Source: Marinobacter alexandrii (GTDB lineage: Bacteria > Pseudomonadota > Gammaproteobacteria > Pseudomonadales > Oleiphilaceae). From it: a stretch of DNA of 64,000 nt. Both the position numbers and the translations under genes were made by a program. This document shows, piece by piece, positions 38,039 to 46,847 of the stretch. Positions within the stretch are counted from its first letter, which is position 1, and the number at the start of each line of letters is the position of its first letter. The notes under the pieces were generated by a model, which was given only the letters and a program-made list of their open reading frames with translations, had not been told where the DNA came from and searched no databases. The stretch lies in assembly GCF_005871205.1 (NCBI RefSeq), contig NZ_SWKM01000015.1, forward strand, positions 310,001 through 374,000. Direction: 5' to 3'.

Positions 38039-38845
38039 TTAAACGCGTCCAAGAGCGAAGCCAGTGGCAACGTGGTTGCGCACGAACCAGATCACCAGAA
38101 TGCCGGGGATAATGGTCAGTACACCAGCCGCCGCCAGAACCCCCCAGTCGATCCCGCTCGCCCCCACCGTTCGGGTCATGATGGCGGCAATGGGCTGGGC
38201 ATCTACCGATGTCAGCGTTCGCGCCAGCAGCAGCTCAACCCACGAGAACATGAAGGCAAAGAACGCGGTCACACCAATGCCGGAACGGATCATCGGCAAA
38301 AAGATCTTCACGAAGAACTTCGGGAAACTGTACCCATCAATGTAGGCCATTTCGTCGTACTCGCGCGGCACCCCGGACATAAAACCCTCCAGGATCCAGA
38401 CCGCCAGCGGTACGTTAAACAGGCAGTGCGCCAGAGCGACCGCAATGTGGGTATCGAACAGGCCGATGGACGAATACAGCTGGAAGAACGGCAGCAGGAA
38501 AACCGCGGGGGGTGCCATCCGGTTACTCAGCAACCAGAAGAACAGATGCTTGTCGCCTACGAACTTGTAGCGGCTGAACGCGTAGGCGGCCGGCAGGGCC
38601 ACCAGAAGCGTGATCACCACGTTGATCGAGACGTACAGCATGGAGTTCAGGTACCCGTTGTACCAGCTCGGATCAGTAAAAATGACCGCGTAGTTGGCGA
38701 AGGTGAAATTCTCCGGCCACAGGGTCAGCCCGCTCAGAATCTCCTGGTTAGTCTTGAACGACATGTTCAGCAACCAGTAGATCGGCGTCAGCAGCAGCAC
38801 GATGTAGATGGTGATCCCGATGTTTTTGGAACGTGTCTGTTTCAT
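38039..38845 (-). CDS. glpQ: GlpQ, glycerol ABC importer permease
   Basis: A 268-residue MalG-class permease with six helices. The docking loop reads EYDEMAYIDGYSFPKFFVKIFLPMIRSG. It begins 10 bases after the glpP stop, and AGGAGG lies five bases before the ATG. The name follows the rhizobial glpSTPQUV nomenclature and should not be confused with the glycerophosphodiesterase GlpQ of E. coli. Confidence 0.9.
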   Translation of the reverse strand: MKQTRSKNIGITIYIVLLLTPIYWLLNMSFKTNQEILSGLTLWPENFTFANYAVIFTDPSWYNGYLNSMLYVSINVVITLLVALPAAYAFSRYKFVGDKHLFFWLLSNRMAPPAVFLLPFFQLYSSIGLFDTHIAVALAHCLFNVPLAVWILEGFMSGVPREYDEMAYIDGYSFPKFFVKIFLPMIRSGIGVTAFFAFMFSWVELLLARTLTSVDAQPIAAIMTRTVGASGIDWGVLAAAGVLTIIPGILVIWFVRNHVATGFALGRV

Positions 38846-38855
38846 CGCGCCCTCC

Positions 38856-39725
38856 TTATTTTTCTTTGTCGGCGTGAGTGATGGCGGTAAAGAACAGCCA
38901 GGAAATCAGCAATACGATCAGGAAGTAGATCAACGAGAACGCTGCCGCGCGGCCCAGGTCAAACTGACCGATGGCCATGGTGGTCAAGGTCTGGCTCAGG
39001 AACGTGGTTGAGCTCCCCGGGCCACCACCGGTCAGTACGAAGGGTTCGGTGTAGATCATGAAGCTGTCCATAAAGCGCAGCAGCACCGCGATGATCAGCA
39101 CGTTCTTCAACCGTGGCAGCTGGATGTAACGGAACACCGCCCACTTCGAGGCGCGATCAATCTCCGCCGCCTGATAAAACGCCTCCGGGATTGCCCGCAA
39201 CCCGGAGTAGCACAGCAGCGCCACCAGCGGCGTCCAGTGCCATACGTCCATCAACAGCACGGTAAACCAGGCATCGACAGTGTCGCCGGTATAGTTGTAA
39301 TCAAAGCCCATGGAATTCAGTGCCCAGCCGAACAGGCCGATGTCACCGCGGCCGAAGATCTGCCAGATGGTGCCCACCACGTTCCAGGGAATCAGCAGCG
39401 GAATCGCCAGCAGAATCAGCACCAGCGATGCCTTCATACCGGATTTCGGCATCATCAGGGCGATACCGATACCCAGGGGAATCTGAATCATCAGCACGGC
39501 CCCGGAGAACAGGAATTGGCGCAGCAGTGAATCCTGCAACCGCTCATTGGTCAGCACCTCTTTGAACCATTCGGTGCCCACGTAGTAGGCCTGGCCCGGT
39601 CCGAAGATATCCTGAACCGAGTAGTTCACTACCGTCATCAACGGTACCAAGGCCGAAAAAGCGACCAGAAGGAAAACCGGCAGCACCAGCCACCAGGCAC
39701 GGTTATTGGGTATTTTGGCCATCAC
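38856..39725 (-). CDS. glpP: GlpP, glycerol ABC importer permease
   Basis: A 289-residue MalF-class permease with six helices and a docking loop near EAFYQAAEIDRASKWAVFRYIQLPRL. The open frame starts with GTG at 39725 directly followed by ATG at 39722, and it overlaps the glpT stop, indicating translational coupling. GGAGC lies upstream. Confidence 0.9.
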   Translation of the reverse strand: MMAKIPNNRAWWLVLPVFLLVAFSALVPLMTVVNYSVQDIFGPGQAYYVGTEWFKEVLTNERLQDSLLRQFLFSGAVLMIQIPLGIGIALMMPKSGMKASLVLILLAIPLLIPWNVVGTIWQIFGRGDIGLFGWALNSMGFDYNYTGDTVDAWFTVLLMDVWHWTPLVALLCYSGLRAIPEAFYQAAEIDRASKWAVFRYIQLPRLKNVLIIAVLLRFMDSFMIYTEPFVLTGGGPGSSTTFLSQTLTTMAIGQFDLGRAAAFSLIYFLIVLLISWLFFTAITHADKEK

Positions 39726-40822
39726 TGCTGCTCCTTGATCAGAAACTCATCCACGTACAGCATCAGCCACTGTTTCGGGAAAAGAAGATGAACACCGGCG
39801 CCCACGTCGCTGCGAAAGTCTTCGCTCTGGCGCACTTTCAGCGTCTGGCCGCCCACCTCAACGGTGACGATCTTGTAGGTACCAAGGTCCTCCACGTCCA
39901 GAACTGTGGCCTCCAGAGAGTCATCGGATTGGCTCTCGGAAATCTCGATAAATTCCGGGCGGATGCCAATCTTCAGGTTATCGCTCTTCACCCTTTGCAG
40001 CAGGCTGTTCTGCCAAGCCTCAAGCGGCACGAACACGCCGTTGAACATGACCCCTTCAGGGCGCCGTTCAACGGGGATCAGGTTCATCCCCGGACTGCCA
40101 ATGAAAAAACCCACAAAGGTGTGGTTTGGCCGCTCGAACAGTTCCGTTGGCGTGCCGAACTGAACAATCTGACCGCCGTACATCACCGCAATCTTGTCGG
40201 CAAAGGTGGACGCCTCAAGCTGGTCATGGGTGACGTACACCATGGTGATGTCGAACTTTTCATGGATCTGCTTGAGCTTGCGCCGCAACTTCCATTTCAG
40301 CTGCGGATCGATCACCGTCAGGGGCTCGTCAAACAGGATCGCCGAGACGTCTTCCCGCACCAGTCCACGCCCCATGGACACCTTCTGCTTTTCATCAGCG
40401 GTCAGGTTCTTCGCCTTCTTGTAAAGCTTGTCCCCGATTTCCAGAACTTCCGCGATCTCGTGGACCCGGGCCTTGATCTGGGAGGTGGGCACCTTGTTGT
40501 TCTTGAGCGGGAACGCCAGGTTATCGAACACGGTCATCGAGTCGTAGATCACCGGGAACTGGAACACCTGAGCGATGTTGCGCTCCCTGGGCGACAGTTC
40601 ATTGACCCGGCGGCCATCGAACAGTACGTCTCCCTCGGAGGGTGCGAGCAGTCCGGATATGATGTTGAGCATGGTGCTCTTGCCACAGCCCGAGGGACCC
40701 AACAGCGCGTAGGCACCCCCCTTCTCCCAGACATGGTCAAGTTGGCGAATGGCGTAGTCTTCAGCACCAGCTGGCGTGGCACTGTAGCTGTGTGCCAGCG
40801 ATTTCAATTGAATTTCGGCCAT
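39722..40822 (-). CDS. glpT: GlpT, glycerol ABC importer ATPase with degenerate signature
   Basis: A 366-residue ATPase of the importer, not the E. coli glycerol-3-phosphate antiporter of the same name. Walker A GPSGCGKS (42-49), Walker B ILFDEP (162-167) and the switch His (H199 in YVTHDQ) are intact. The ABC signature is not: LTADEKQK (140-147) stands where LSGGQ is expected. This complements GlpS, whose signature is canonical but whose Walker A and switch region are altered. Its start overlaps the glpS stop; AGGAGGAG precedes the ATG. A C-terminal TOBE-like domain follows residue 240. Confidence 0.9.
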   Translation of the reverse strand: MAEIQLKSLAHSYSATPAGAEDYAIRQLDHVWEKGGAYALLGPSGCGKSTMLNIISGLLAPSEGDVLFDGRRVNELSPRERNIAQVFQFPVIYDSMTVFDNLAFPLKNNKVPTSQIKARVHEIAEVLEIGDKLYKKAKNLTADEKQKVSMGRGLVREDVSAILFDEPLTVIDPQLKWKLRRKLKQIHEKFDITMVYVTHDQLEASTFADKIAVMYGGQIVQFGTPTELFERPNHTFVGFFIGSPGMNLIPVERRPEGVMFNGVFVPLEAWQNSLLQRVKSDNLKIGIRPEFIEISESQSDDSLEATVLDVEDLGTYKIVTVEVGGQTLKVRQSEDFRSDVGAGVHLLFPKQWLMLYVDEFLIKEQQ

Positions 40823-41916
40823 CAGGCAGCTCCTCCTGAAACCTGGGTCGGGGTGTGCACCAGCTGTTCGTCGCTGTCGAACACAAACAGCTTATTGATC
40901 GGCAGGTAGACCTTGACCGGCGCACCGGTGTGGTAGGAGTGAACGCCCATCAGCTGCAGCACCATTTCAAAATGGCTGTTCTCAACGTGCATGAAGGTTT
41001 CCGAACCACTGATTTCGCTCAGCTCCACCTCCATGGACATCTCGAGATCATCATCACTGGTCGGCACCAGGCCAATGTGACTGGGGCGAATACCGAACCA
41101 GTAATCGCCCGGCGTCAGCTTCGCCAGCCCCTGTGTCAGGGCGTGATGGGAGTACTCGTCGAAGGTGACTTCGGTGGCGGACACCCGGCCCCGAATCATG
41201 TTCATCGGTGGCTCGCTGAACAACTGGGCCGCCAGCGTACTGACCGGCGCCCGGTAAACATCCATTACCGGCCCGCTCTGCACCACCTTCCCCTCGTGCA
41301 ACAAGGTGGTCGTGCCACCCAGGGCGAGTGCTTCGTTGGCTTCGGTCGTCGCATACACCGCAATGCACTGGCGCTCCCGGAACAGATGACGAAGTTCCGC
41401 CCGCAGTTCTTCCCGCAGTTTGTAGTCCAGGTTTACCAGGGGTTCATCAAACAGCACCAGGGTGGAATCCTTGACCAGGGCGCGGGCCATGGCCGTGCGC
41501 TGTTGCTGGCCACCGGACAACTCCAGGGGATGACGTTTCAACAACGGTTCGATTTGCAGCATCGACGCGGTTTCCTTCACCCGCCGATCAATCTCGCTCT
41601 CGGGTGTCTTGGCCAGGCGCAGGGGTGAGGCAATGTTTTCGTAGACAGTAAGGTTCGGGTAGTTGATGAACTGCTGGTAAATCATCGAAATGTTACGGCT
41701 CTGTACTGACTGGCCGGTTACGTCGGTGCCGTTGTAGATCAGGCGGCCGCGGGTCGGCTTATCAAGACCCGCCATCAGGCGCATCAGAGACGTTTTTCCG
41801 GCCAGGGTACGGCCAAGCAGGACATTGAAAGAACCCGCCTCAAAGGTGAGGTTGGCATCCCGGATGAAATCGACACCATCGACCTCATGGGAGAGATTCT
41901 CCAGTACTAAGGACAT
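40822..41916 (-). CDS. glpS: GlpS, glycerol ABC importer ATPase with altered nucleotide site
   Basis: A 364-residue ATPase and first gene of the importer operon. The signature LSGGQQQR (133-140) and Walker B VLFDEP (154-159) are canonical. Walker A reads GRTLAGKT (35-42), with Leu-Ala in place of the usual Gly-Cys/Ser, and the switch-loop His is Thr191 (YATTEANEA instead of YVTHDQ-EA). A GlpS-GlpT pair would therefore have one complete and one degenerate ATP site. AGGAAGG precedes the ATG. A sigma54-type promoter lies 80-96 bases upstream. Confidence 0.9.
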   Translation of the reverse strand: MSLVLENLSHEVDGVDFIRDANLTFEAGSFNVLLGRTLAGKTSLMRLMAGLDKPTRGRLIYNGTDVTGQSVQSRNISMIYQQFINYPNLTVYENIASPLRLAKTPESEIDRRVKETASMLQIEPLLKRHPLELSGGQQQRTAMARALVKDSTLVLFDEPLVNLDYKLREELRAELRHLFRERQCIAVYATTEANEALALGGTTTLLHEGKVVQSGPVMDVYRAPVSTLAAQLFSEPPMNMIRGRVSATEVTFDEYSHHALTQGLAKLTPGDYWFGIRPSHIGLVPTSDDDLEMSMEVELSEISGSETFMHVENSHFEMVLQLMGVHSYHTGAPVKVYLPINKLFVFDSDEQLVHTPTQVSGGAA

Positions 41917-41996
41917 AGACCTTCCTTTTTGTTCTTTTACGAACGCTAAGCGGAGTGTGTTGGCGGACTCCGAACACTACAAGCTCGAAACGCCAA

Positions 41997-42012
41997 CGCA
42001 ATCGATGTACCA
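41997..42012 (-). promoter_or_regulatory. Candidate sigma54 (-24/-12) promoter of glpSTPQUV
   Basis: On the minus strand TGGTACATCGATTGCG fits the sigma54 consensus, with GG and GC separated by exactly ten bases. It faces glpS and lies between glpS and the divergent gene for a sigma54 activator, which has the GAFTGA loop needed to engage this polymerase form. Confidence 0.75.
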
Positions 42013-42095
42013 CTTTTTTGCAGACTGTAAGTGAAAACACGTATTAATCTGTTTTTAAAGAATTTTTTTAAACACTGCCAGAAATCTTCTGCGAA

Positions 42096-42172
42096 TGTTC
42101 AGATGTTCGTTTAACACTACTTTGTTCAGCTTGAACATTGACGAGCCGATCAATTGAACACATTATTGAACA
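42096..42172. promoter_or_regulatory. Cluster of TGTTCA/TGAACA sites, likely activator binding sites
   Basis: A perfect palindrome TGTTCAGCTTGAACA (42123-42137) is flanked by TGTTCA (42096), TGTTCG (42104) and TTGAACA at 42154 and 42166. The palindrome centre lies about 140 bases upstream of the predicted glpS start of transcription, a normal distance for enhancer-type sites. The last two copies overlap the possible start codons of the activator gene itself, which would allow autoregulation. Confidence 0.65.
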
Positions 42173-44136
42173 ACTCACACCACCAAACTGAACAGTTACG
42201 GCGCGCTTGGCGAACCAAAAAACTAAAGGCGACCACCGGGACCAGGGTTATGCGAAAAAACGAACGCGCAGAAGAACGACAGCTCGTAACCGACTCCTGG
42301 AACCGCTGCCTGGCCTGGGGCCTCAGCCACGATGACAAACCAGTAGCCCGAACCGCCGACCCGGCCTATCTAAAAGACGTCGAGCTGAAGCACACCGAAC
42401 TGATGGCCAGCACCGCCGCCGAAGTGGTGCCCTATTACCGGAATGTCCTGTCCAGCAGCCGCTGCCTGATCCTGATGACGGACCCGGCCGCCACCATCCT
42501 CAAAAGCTGGGGCGACGAACGCGTCACCGACGTCCGCCTTCGACCCTGGCTCCAGCGCGGCGCCAATTGGCAGGAATCCCTTTGCGGCACCAACGCCATT
42601 GGCACCGCAATCGCCAACCAACTGCCGGTGCAGGTCCAGCGCAACGAACATTTTCTAAAGCAGTTCCGCAGCCTGATTGGTTCGGCCGCGCCTATCTTCG
42701 ACACCCGGAAACAGCTCGCGGGCGTGCTCAGCGTGTTCAGCGACGCCTACCTGCCCCAGGCCCACACCCTGGGCATGGTGCGCCTGCTGTCTCAGTCGGT
42801 GGAGAACCGGTTGATCATCCGGCAATTTGAAGCCAGCCACGTCCAGATCACCCTGAATACCACCGCTGACAACTTCGACAGCCCCTGGTCCGGCATCCTG
42901 ATGTGCGACAGTGCGGGCAAGATTGTGGCCAGCAACCAGCGCGCCGACCAACTGCTGGCCACCAGCACGGTCCAGCGTTACCTCGACGATCTGTTCACCA
43001 GCTCCCGCCAGCATATCCTGGGGCACCCTGACCACACCGCCATTCAGCTCGTCACCAAGGGCAAAGTACGACTGAGCGCCCGACTGAAGCGACCTTCTGA
43101 GCCCGCCCGGGCTACTACCACCACAACAGCTGGCGCCGGCAGCCACGAAAAAACACCGCCCCAGGATCTCTCCAGCCTTGAGTACGGTGACAACTCGGTG
43201 CGGCGCTGTGCCGATCAGGCGCTGAAAGTGCTCCAGCGTGGGGTACCGGTACTGATCACCGGCGAAACAGGGGTGGGCAAGGAGGTAATGGTAAAAGCCT
43301 TGCATCGTGCAAGCCCGCGCTGCGACGCCCCCCTGGTAGCGGTCAATTGCGCGGCCATCCCGCCTGAACTGGTGGAGTCGGAGCTGTTTGGTTACGAATC
43401 GGGTGCCTTTACCGGCGCACGGGCACAGGGCTCACTCGGTTTAATCCGGAAAGCCAACAAGGGCATCCTGTTTCTCGATGAAATTGGCGAAATGCCACTG
43501 GCAGCCCAATCCCGCCTGCTTAGGGTACTGCAGGAGCGGGTCGTCACGCCGGTTGGGTCGACCGAGAGTAAGCCCGTAGACATCCTGCTCGTCACAGCGA
43601 CTAATAGGCCCCTGTCCTCCCGGATCGAGGCCGGCCAATTCAGGGCGGATCTGTTTTACCGGATCAACGGATTGTCGGTAAAGCTTCCGCCACTGCGCCA
43701 ACGCACCGACAAGCGGGAGCTCATTCAGGATATTTACCGCCAACACCGGGACCCGGGCCAGCGAGAGGAATTAACCCCGCAAGTGCTGTCTGCGCTGGAA
43801 AATCATCCCTGGCCGGGCAATATTCGCCAGTTGGTCAATGTGCTGCGGGTCGCTATCGCAATTGCAGACGGCGAAGAAGTGGATATCTGGCACCTGCCGG
43901 AGGATTTTCTGGCTGAATACGACACTGTGTCACCCACCCGGCAGAGCCGACCGGATCGTGCCGCCCAAGCCAGCTCGAGCAGTCCGTTGCAAGAGCACGA
44001 GCCAACCACCGACCCACTGACCCAAACTCTGCAGGTGTACCGGGAGTGCACAGGTAATGTGTCGGAGACTGCGCGACAGTTGTCCATCAGCCGCAATACG
44101 CTCTACAAGCGGCTGCGCGAGCTGGGAATCCGCTGA
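42154..44136 (+). CDS. AcoR-family sigma54-dependent activator, likely of the glycerol importer
   Basis: Up to 660 residues. An N-terminal GAF-type sensor region (about 80-230, with WLQRGANWQESLCGTNAIGTAI typical of AcoR relatives) is followed by a PAS-like segment, an AAA+ domain with Walker A GETGVGKE and the sigma54 loop GAFTGA (in YESGAFTGARAQG), and a Fis-type helix-turn-helix at the C-terminus (ETARQLSISRNTLYKRLRELGI). The start is uncertain: TTG at 42154 or 42166 keeps the N-terminal helix seen in relatives; the first ATG is at 42250. It is divergent from glpSTPQUV and probably activates it. The effector is not known; glycerol or a derivative is a guess from context. Confidence 0.85.
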   Translation: MNTLLNNSHHQTEQLRRAWRTKKLKATTGTRVMRKNERAEERQLVTDSWNRCLAWGLSHDDKPVARTADPAYLKDVELKHTELMASTAAEVVPYYRNVLSSSRCLILMTDPAATILKSWGDERVTDVRLRPWLQRGANWQESLCGTNAIGTAIANQLPVQVQRNEHFLKQFRSLIGSAAPIFDTRKQLAGVLSVFSDAYLPQAHTLGMVRLLSQSVENRLIIRQFEASHVQITLNTTADNFDSPWSGILMCDSAGKIVASNQRADQLLATSTVQRYLDDLFTSSRQHILGHPDHTAIQLVTKGKVRLSARLKRPSEPARATTTTTAGAGSHEKTPPQDLSSLEYGDNSVRRCADQALKVLQRGVPVLITGETGVGKEVMVKALHRASPRCDAPLVAVNCAAIPPELVESELFGYESGAFTGARAQGSLGLIRKANKGILFLDEIGEMPLAAQSRLLRVLQERVVTPVGSTESKPVDILLVTATNRPLSSRIEAGQFRADLFYRINGLSVKLPPLRQRTDKRELIQDIYRQHRDPGQREELTPQVLSALENHPWPGNIRQLVNVLRVAIAIADGEEVDIWHLPEDFLAEYDTVSPTRQSRPDRAAQASSSSPLQEHEPTTDPLTQTLQVYRECTGNVSETARQLSISRNTLYKRLRELGIR

Positions 44137-44137
44137 T

Positions 44138-45610
44138 TCAGAGCCGGCCGATCGCCTCAACCCAGCCCTGGTAGAGTCGGTCCCGGTGTTCCTTGGTCAT
44201 CACCGGTTCAAAACGACGATCGCATCGCCATAGCCCGGTCAACTCCTCCAGTGAGCCATAAACCCCGGCCCTGAGTCCCGCCAGGTACGCGGCTCCCAAT
44301 GCGGTTGTTTCGACCACCGATGGCCTGTCCACCCGCGCACCCAGGATATTGGCCAGGAATTGCAACACCCAGTTGTTCGCCACCATGCCGCCGTCGACCC
44401 GCAGGTTAATGGCACGGATACCGTCGTGCTCCATGGCCTTTTGCAAATCCTTGGTCTGGTAGCAAACCGATTGCAGACCCGCGGTGACAATTTCCTTGAT
44501 ACCCGTGTCGCGGGTGAGGCCGAAGATCGCACCTCGCGCGTTCGGATCCCAGTAGGGCGCACCCAGGCCGGTAAACGCGGGAACCAGATAGACACCATGA
44601 TCCAAAGGGGTCTGCTCCGCCAAAGGCTCGGTTTCACAGGCATCCCCGATTAATTTCAAGCCATCCCTAAGCCACTGAATGGCAGCCCCGGCCACGAAGA
44701 TGCTGCCCTCCAGGGCGTAGGTTGGCCTGCCATTGAGCCGATACGCCACCGTACTCAGCAAGCGGTGCTCTGATGCCAGAGCCTTGTCGCCAGTGTTGAG
44801 CATCAGGAAGCAGCCAGTGCCGTAGGTGCTTTTGGCCATGCCCACATCGAAGCAGGTCTGACCAAAAAGCGCGGCCTGCTGGTCCCCGGCAATACCCAGC
44901 ACCGCCGAACCATTCAGTGCGCCACCCTCGCTGATCTCACCAAAGTCGTCGGAAGAGTCCATCACTTCCGGCAGCAGGGAGGCTGGAATTCCAAACAGGG
45001 CCAAGAGCTCCTCGTCCCAACATTGCCGATGAATGTCGAACAGCAGGGTACGGCTGGCATTCGTCGCATCGGTGCGGTGCGATTGTCCTCCGGTCAGGCG
45101 CCAGAGCAGGAAGCTATCGATGGTACCGAAGGCCAGTTCTCCCCGTTCAGCCCGCTCCCTAACCCCGTCAACATTGTCCAGAATCCAGCGAATCTTGGTG
45201 GCGGAAAAATAGGGATCGATCAGCAAGCCGGTTTTGCTCGCGACCAGAGCCTCCAGCCCTTCCTGCTTCAGGGATTCACAGTAGGCTGCGGTGCGGCGAT
45301 CCTGCCAGACAATGGCGTTGTAGACCGGCTCGCCGGTTTTTCGGTCCCACAGAACCGTGGTTTCCCGCTGGTTGGTGATGCCCACAGCCAGCACCTGATC
45401 ATCCCCACCACAGGCCTCCGCCATAACCTGATCGCAAGTTGCCCTGACCGATGCCCAGATCGCTTCCGGGTCATGCTCGACCCAGCCACTGGCAGGAAAC
45501 TGCTGGGGAAACTCCTGCTGCCGGGTAGCGTGGATCTTTCCGTCAAGGCCAAACAGGATAGCGCGGGAACTGGTTGTTCCCTGATCAATCGAGAGAAGGT
45601 ACTGGGTCAT
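44138..45610 (-). CDS. glpK: GlpK, glycerol kinase
   Basis: A 490-residue FGGY-family kinase that makes glycerol-3-phosphate. The N-terminal phosphate loop [12 protein letters not shown], the substrate region [15 protein letters not shown] and the C-terminal signature [20 protein letters not shown] are present. It ends two bases from the stop of the convergent activator gene with no room for a terminator. It is divergent from glpR. No GlpF channel gene is seen nearby, in line with uptake by the ABC system. Confidence 0.95.
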   Translation of the reverse strand: MTQYLLSIDQGTTSSRAILFGLDGKIHATRQQEFPQQFPASGWVEHDPEAIWASVRATCDQVMAEACGGDDQVLAVGITNQRETTVLWDRKTGEPVYNAIVWQDRRTAAYCESLKQEGLEALVASKTGLLIDPYFSATKIRWILDNVDGVRERAERGELAFGTIDSFLLWRLTGGQSHRTDATNASRTLLFDIHRQCWDEELLALFGIPASLLPEVMDSSDDFGEISEGGALNGSAVLGIAGDQQAALFGQTCFDVGMAKSTYGTGCFLMLNTGDKALASEHRLLSTVAYRLNGRPTYALEGSIFVAGAAIQWLRDGLKLIGDACETEPLAEQTPLDHGVYLVPAFTGLGAPYWDPNARGAIFGLTRDTGIKEIVTAGLQSVCYQTKDLQKAMEHDGIRAINLRVDGGMVANNWVLQFLANILGARVDRPSVVETTALGAAYLAGLRAGVYGSLEELTGLWRCDRRFEPVMTKEHRDRLYQGWVEAIGRL

Positions 45611-45658
45611 GGGCTGCTCGTCATCCGGATTCTTTTTATGAGGTTTTCTTGTGAGGTT

Positions 45659-45697
45659 CTATTTTTTTCGGATTTTTACCTTTTTGAACATAAATGC
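45659..45697. promoter_or_regulatory. Candidate GlpR-responsive region before glpK
   Basis: The stretch contains CTATTTTTTTCG (45659-45670), then TTTTTGAACATAAATG. The same CTATTTTTTTCG, followed by TTTACGAATATGTTC, lies upstream of glpD (46697-46742). The shared 12-mer at two glp genes suggests an operator, probably for GlpR, but it is T-rich and may be partly coincidental. Confidence 0.35.
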
Positions 45698-45844
45698 CAA
45701 GTGATTTTGCCAGTCGGGTCTGGCCCAAACGAGACAAGCTATTAAAAAGGCTGCACAAACTGACCTTAAGCACTAAACTTCGAGAATGTTTTCAGACGCT
45801 CACTATTTCGCAACAGCAAAAAAGATCACGCGGAGGTAATTGCC

Positions 45845-46603
45845 ATGGCACAGCGGCGCCGACAGGATTTGATCATGGAGCTGATCCAACAGAACGGGTT
45901 TGTCACCACCGAGCAACTCGTTGATCAATTCAAGGTGACGCCCCAGACCATCCGCCGGGACTTGAACGAGCTTGCCGAGCAGAACAAGCTTCGCCGTCAC
46001 CATGGCGGTGCCGGCATCGACTCCAGCACCACCAACACCGCATACCAGGCCCGCAAGATCATGGACCTGGAGGCCAAGGAACGGATCGCGGCCGCTATGG
46101 TCAAGATGATTCCGGACAACTCCTCCATGTTCATCAACATCGGCACCACCACCGAGACCATCGCCAAGGCCCTGCTGGAGCGGAAAAACCTGCAGATAGT
46201 CACCAATAACCTGCACGTTGCCTCCATCCTCGCTGCGAAAGAGGATTTTCACGTGATCATCGCCGGCGGTGAAGTTCGTAATCGCGATGGCGGCATTGTG
46301 GGAGAGGCCACCCGGGACTTCATCAATCAGTTCAAGATGGACTTCGGCATCATTGGCATCAGCGGAATCCACAGCGACGGTTCGCTGCTGGATTTCGATT
46401 ACCGCGAGGTGCGCGTGGCCCAGGCCATCATCGCCAATTCCAATCAGGTTCTGCTGGCAGCCGACCACACCAAATTTGGCCGCAACGCCATGGTGCGCCT
46501 GGGTAACATCACCCAGGCAGACCACGTATTCACCGACAAGCAGCCACCCGCCGAGATCAGCCAATCCCTGGCCGAACACAACGTTGAACTGCACATCGTT
46601 TAA
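45845..46603 (+). CDS. glpR: GlpR, DeoR-family glycerol regulon repressor
   Basis: A 252-residue DeoR-family repressor. The N-terminal helix-turn-helix reads GFVTTEQLVDQFKVTPQTIRRDLNEL and the sugar-phosphate domain has NIGTTTETIAKAL and GEVRNRDGGIVGEA. Glycerol-3-phosphate is the usual inducer. CGGAGG precedes the ATG. It sits between divergent glpK and downstream glpD. Confidence 0.93.
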   Translation: MAQRRRQDLIMELIQQNGFVTTEQLVDQFKVTPQTIRRDLNELAEQNKLRRHHGGAGIDSSTTNTAYQARKIMDLEAKERIAAAMVKMIPDNSSMFINIGTTTETIAKALLERKNLQIVTNNLHVASILAAKEDFHVIIAGGEVRNRDGGIVGEATRDFINQFKMDFGIIGISGIHSDGSLLDFDYREVRVAQAIIANSNQVLLAADHTKFGRNAMVRLGNITQADHVFTDKQPPAEISQSLAEHNVELHIV

Positions 46604-46696
46604 AGCATTCCGCACGACGAAGTAGCCTCCAGAAACGGCTCTCCAGAACGCCATTCGCCTGCCCGGGCATCGGTCAGAACCAACCTGAGACTGCGG

Positions 46697-46760
46697 CTAT
46701 TTTTTTCGTTTTTTTTCTCTATTTTCCTTTACGAATATGTTCCGCTTTCGCATAATGATC
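46697..46760 (+). promoter_or_regulatory. Candidate glpD control region
   Basis: It contains CTATTTTTTTCG (46697-46708) shared with the glpK region, and TTTACGAATATGTTCCG followed by TTTCGCATAATGATC. CATAAT (46751-46756) could serve as a -10. These are likely GlpR and promoter elements, placed about 90-150 bases before glpD. Confidence 0.4.
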
Positions 46761-46847
46761 GTATCGTTAAATCTGGTCGAAAAGTGCGCAGGCAGGGAGC
46801 GACTTTTCTGGCGCTGACTTTTTGGCTCAGGCAGGAGATAGGCAGCA

